Assembly (NCBI GenBank): GCA_016710635.1
Contig: JADJVL010000012.1
Location: 62,001 to 126,000 of the forward strand
DNA: 64,000 nucleotides
Source of the DNA: Holophagaceae bacterium
GTDB taxonomy: Bacteria; Acidobacteriota; Holophagae; Holophagales; Holophagaceae
Direction of reading: 5' to 3'
Part shown: in pieces, positions 63,692 to 64,000 of the stretch
Layout: each line of letters opens with the position of its first letter
Position numbering within the stretch: the stretch's first letter is position 1
The notes under the pieces: generated by a model
The model's input: only the letters and a program-made list of their open reading frames with translations
Databases searched by the model: none
Told to the model about the DNA's origin: nothing
Position numbers and translations under genes: made by a program

Positions 63692-64000
63692 TCAGGGGTT
63701 CAGCAGGTCCTTCAGGATCTTCGGGTCCTTCTCGTCCTGGGCCAGCACGGAATGGCAGAGGGCGCAGTCCTGGCTGATCTTCTTGCCGGCGGCGGTCTTG
63801 TGCTCGTCGTCGTGGCAACGGAAGCAGCCGTCCACCTGGGTGTGGCCGAGGTTGGTGGGATAGGAGCCCCAGTTGATCTTCATGTGGGGCCAGACATTCC
63901 CTTCGTAGATGCGGGTGACGTCCTTCACCGCGTCCTCGATGGTGGCGGCCCTGGCCTTGGCCATGTCCGGGTGCTCCTTGGCGTAGAAGCCGGTGAGGGC
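63692..64000 (-). CDS. Multihaem c-type cytochrome, C-terminal part
   Basis: The right window edge cuts this gene; 102 C-terminal residues are seen. Two haem sites are present, CFRCH and CALCH, along with isolated histidines in NLGHTQVDG and HDDEHKTAAG that could be distal ligands. The segment NVWPHMKINWGSYPTNLGHT is typical of NapC/NirT-like or other periplasmic electron carriers. More haem sites probably lie upstream. The family cannot be named from this part. Such cytochromes suit anaerobic respiration. Confidence 0.8.
   Translation of the reverse strand, partial: ALTGFYAKEHPDMAKARAATIEDAVKDVTRIYEGNVWPHMKINWGSYPTNLGHTQVDGCFRCHDDEHKTAAGKKISQDCALCHSVLAQDEKDPKILKDLLNP

Overview
The window is a very G+C-rich bacterial chromosome segment, carrying mostly housekeeping genes with short spacers and many stop/start overlaps (ATGA, GTGA). 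The gene set (HU, SecA, Rho, RapZ, DUF2062, a Sel1-repeat kinase, multihaem cytochrome c, large HEAT-repeat proteins, a long-form formate-THF ligase) suggests an Acidobacteriota lineage, possibly Holophagae (Geothrix-like). This placement is an inference from gene content; no rRNA is present to confirm it.

Layout. 1-15.4 kb: partial Rieske oxygenase, rapZ, secA, ndk, proS, yqeY, a Sel1 protein, ferredoxin, then thiL-DUF2062-ybaB-recR, a sensor kinase and truA. 15.7-31 kb: HU, thiD with an unknown coupled partner, an S9 peptidase, an ECF sigma operon, a rhodanese-like protein with a decayed chimeric copy beside it, dus with membrane and lipoprotein genes, an acyltransferase-like membrane protein, rho and an alpha/beta hydrolase. 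31.5-41 kb: sixA coupled to a Ser/Thr kinase with Sel1 repeats, a DEAD-type helicase, fur and a three-gene unit of unknown function. 41-54 kb: map, ispE, an MFS pump, hutH, an HD protein, two tandem HEAT-repeat paralogues, ppa and a HAD phosphatase. 54-64 kb: an outer membrane barrel, a ClC-type channel, an iron-sulfur protein, fhs, radA, a nitronate monooxygenase-like protein, a peroxiredoxin and a partial multihaem cytochrome.

The most unusual content is non-coding. Five copies of an unrecognised intergenic element of about 300-370 bp lie at 5.4, 12.7, 31.2, 36.4 and 53.8 kb. In the fullest copies, two long hairpins flank a core, and arrays of GGTCAA-like units run outward in inverted orientation. 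Hairpin arms differ between copies but keep pairing, while the loop-proximal TTCGC/GCGAA and basal GCACC/GGTGC are conserved. Four of the five copies sit between convergent gene ends. Near one copy are an 86-bp tandem repeat and a second copy of the recR 3' end. A duplicated 3' end of the S9 peptidase gene, including its terminator, is fused to a decayed rhodanese-like gene.

Four genes (secA, an ECF sigma factor, an unknown gene at 39 kb and a ClC channel) are each split by an apparent single-base frameshift. Because secA is essential and the ClC and sigma cases fit one-base homopolymer miscalls, these are more likely sequence errors than real lesions.
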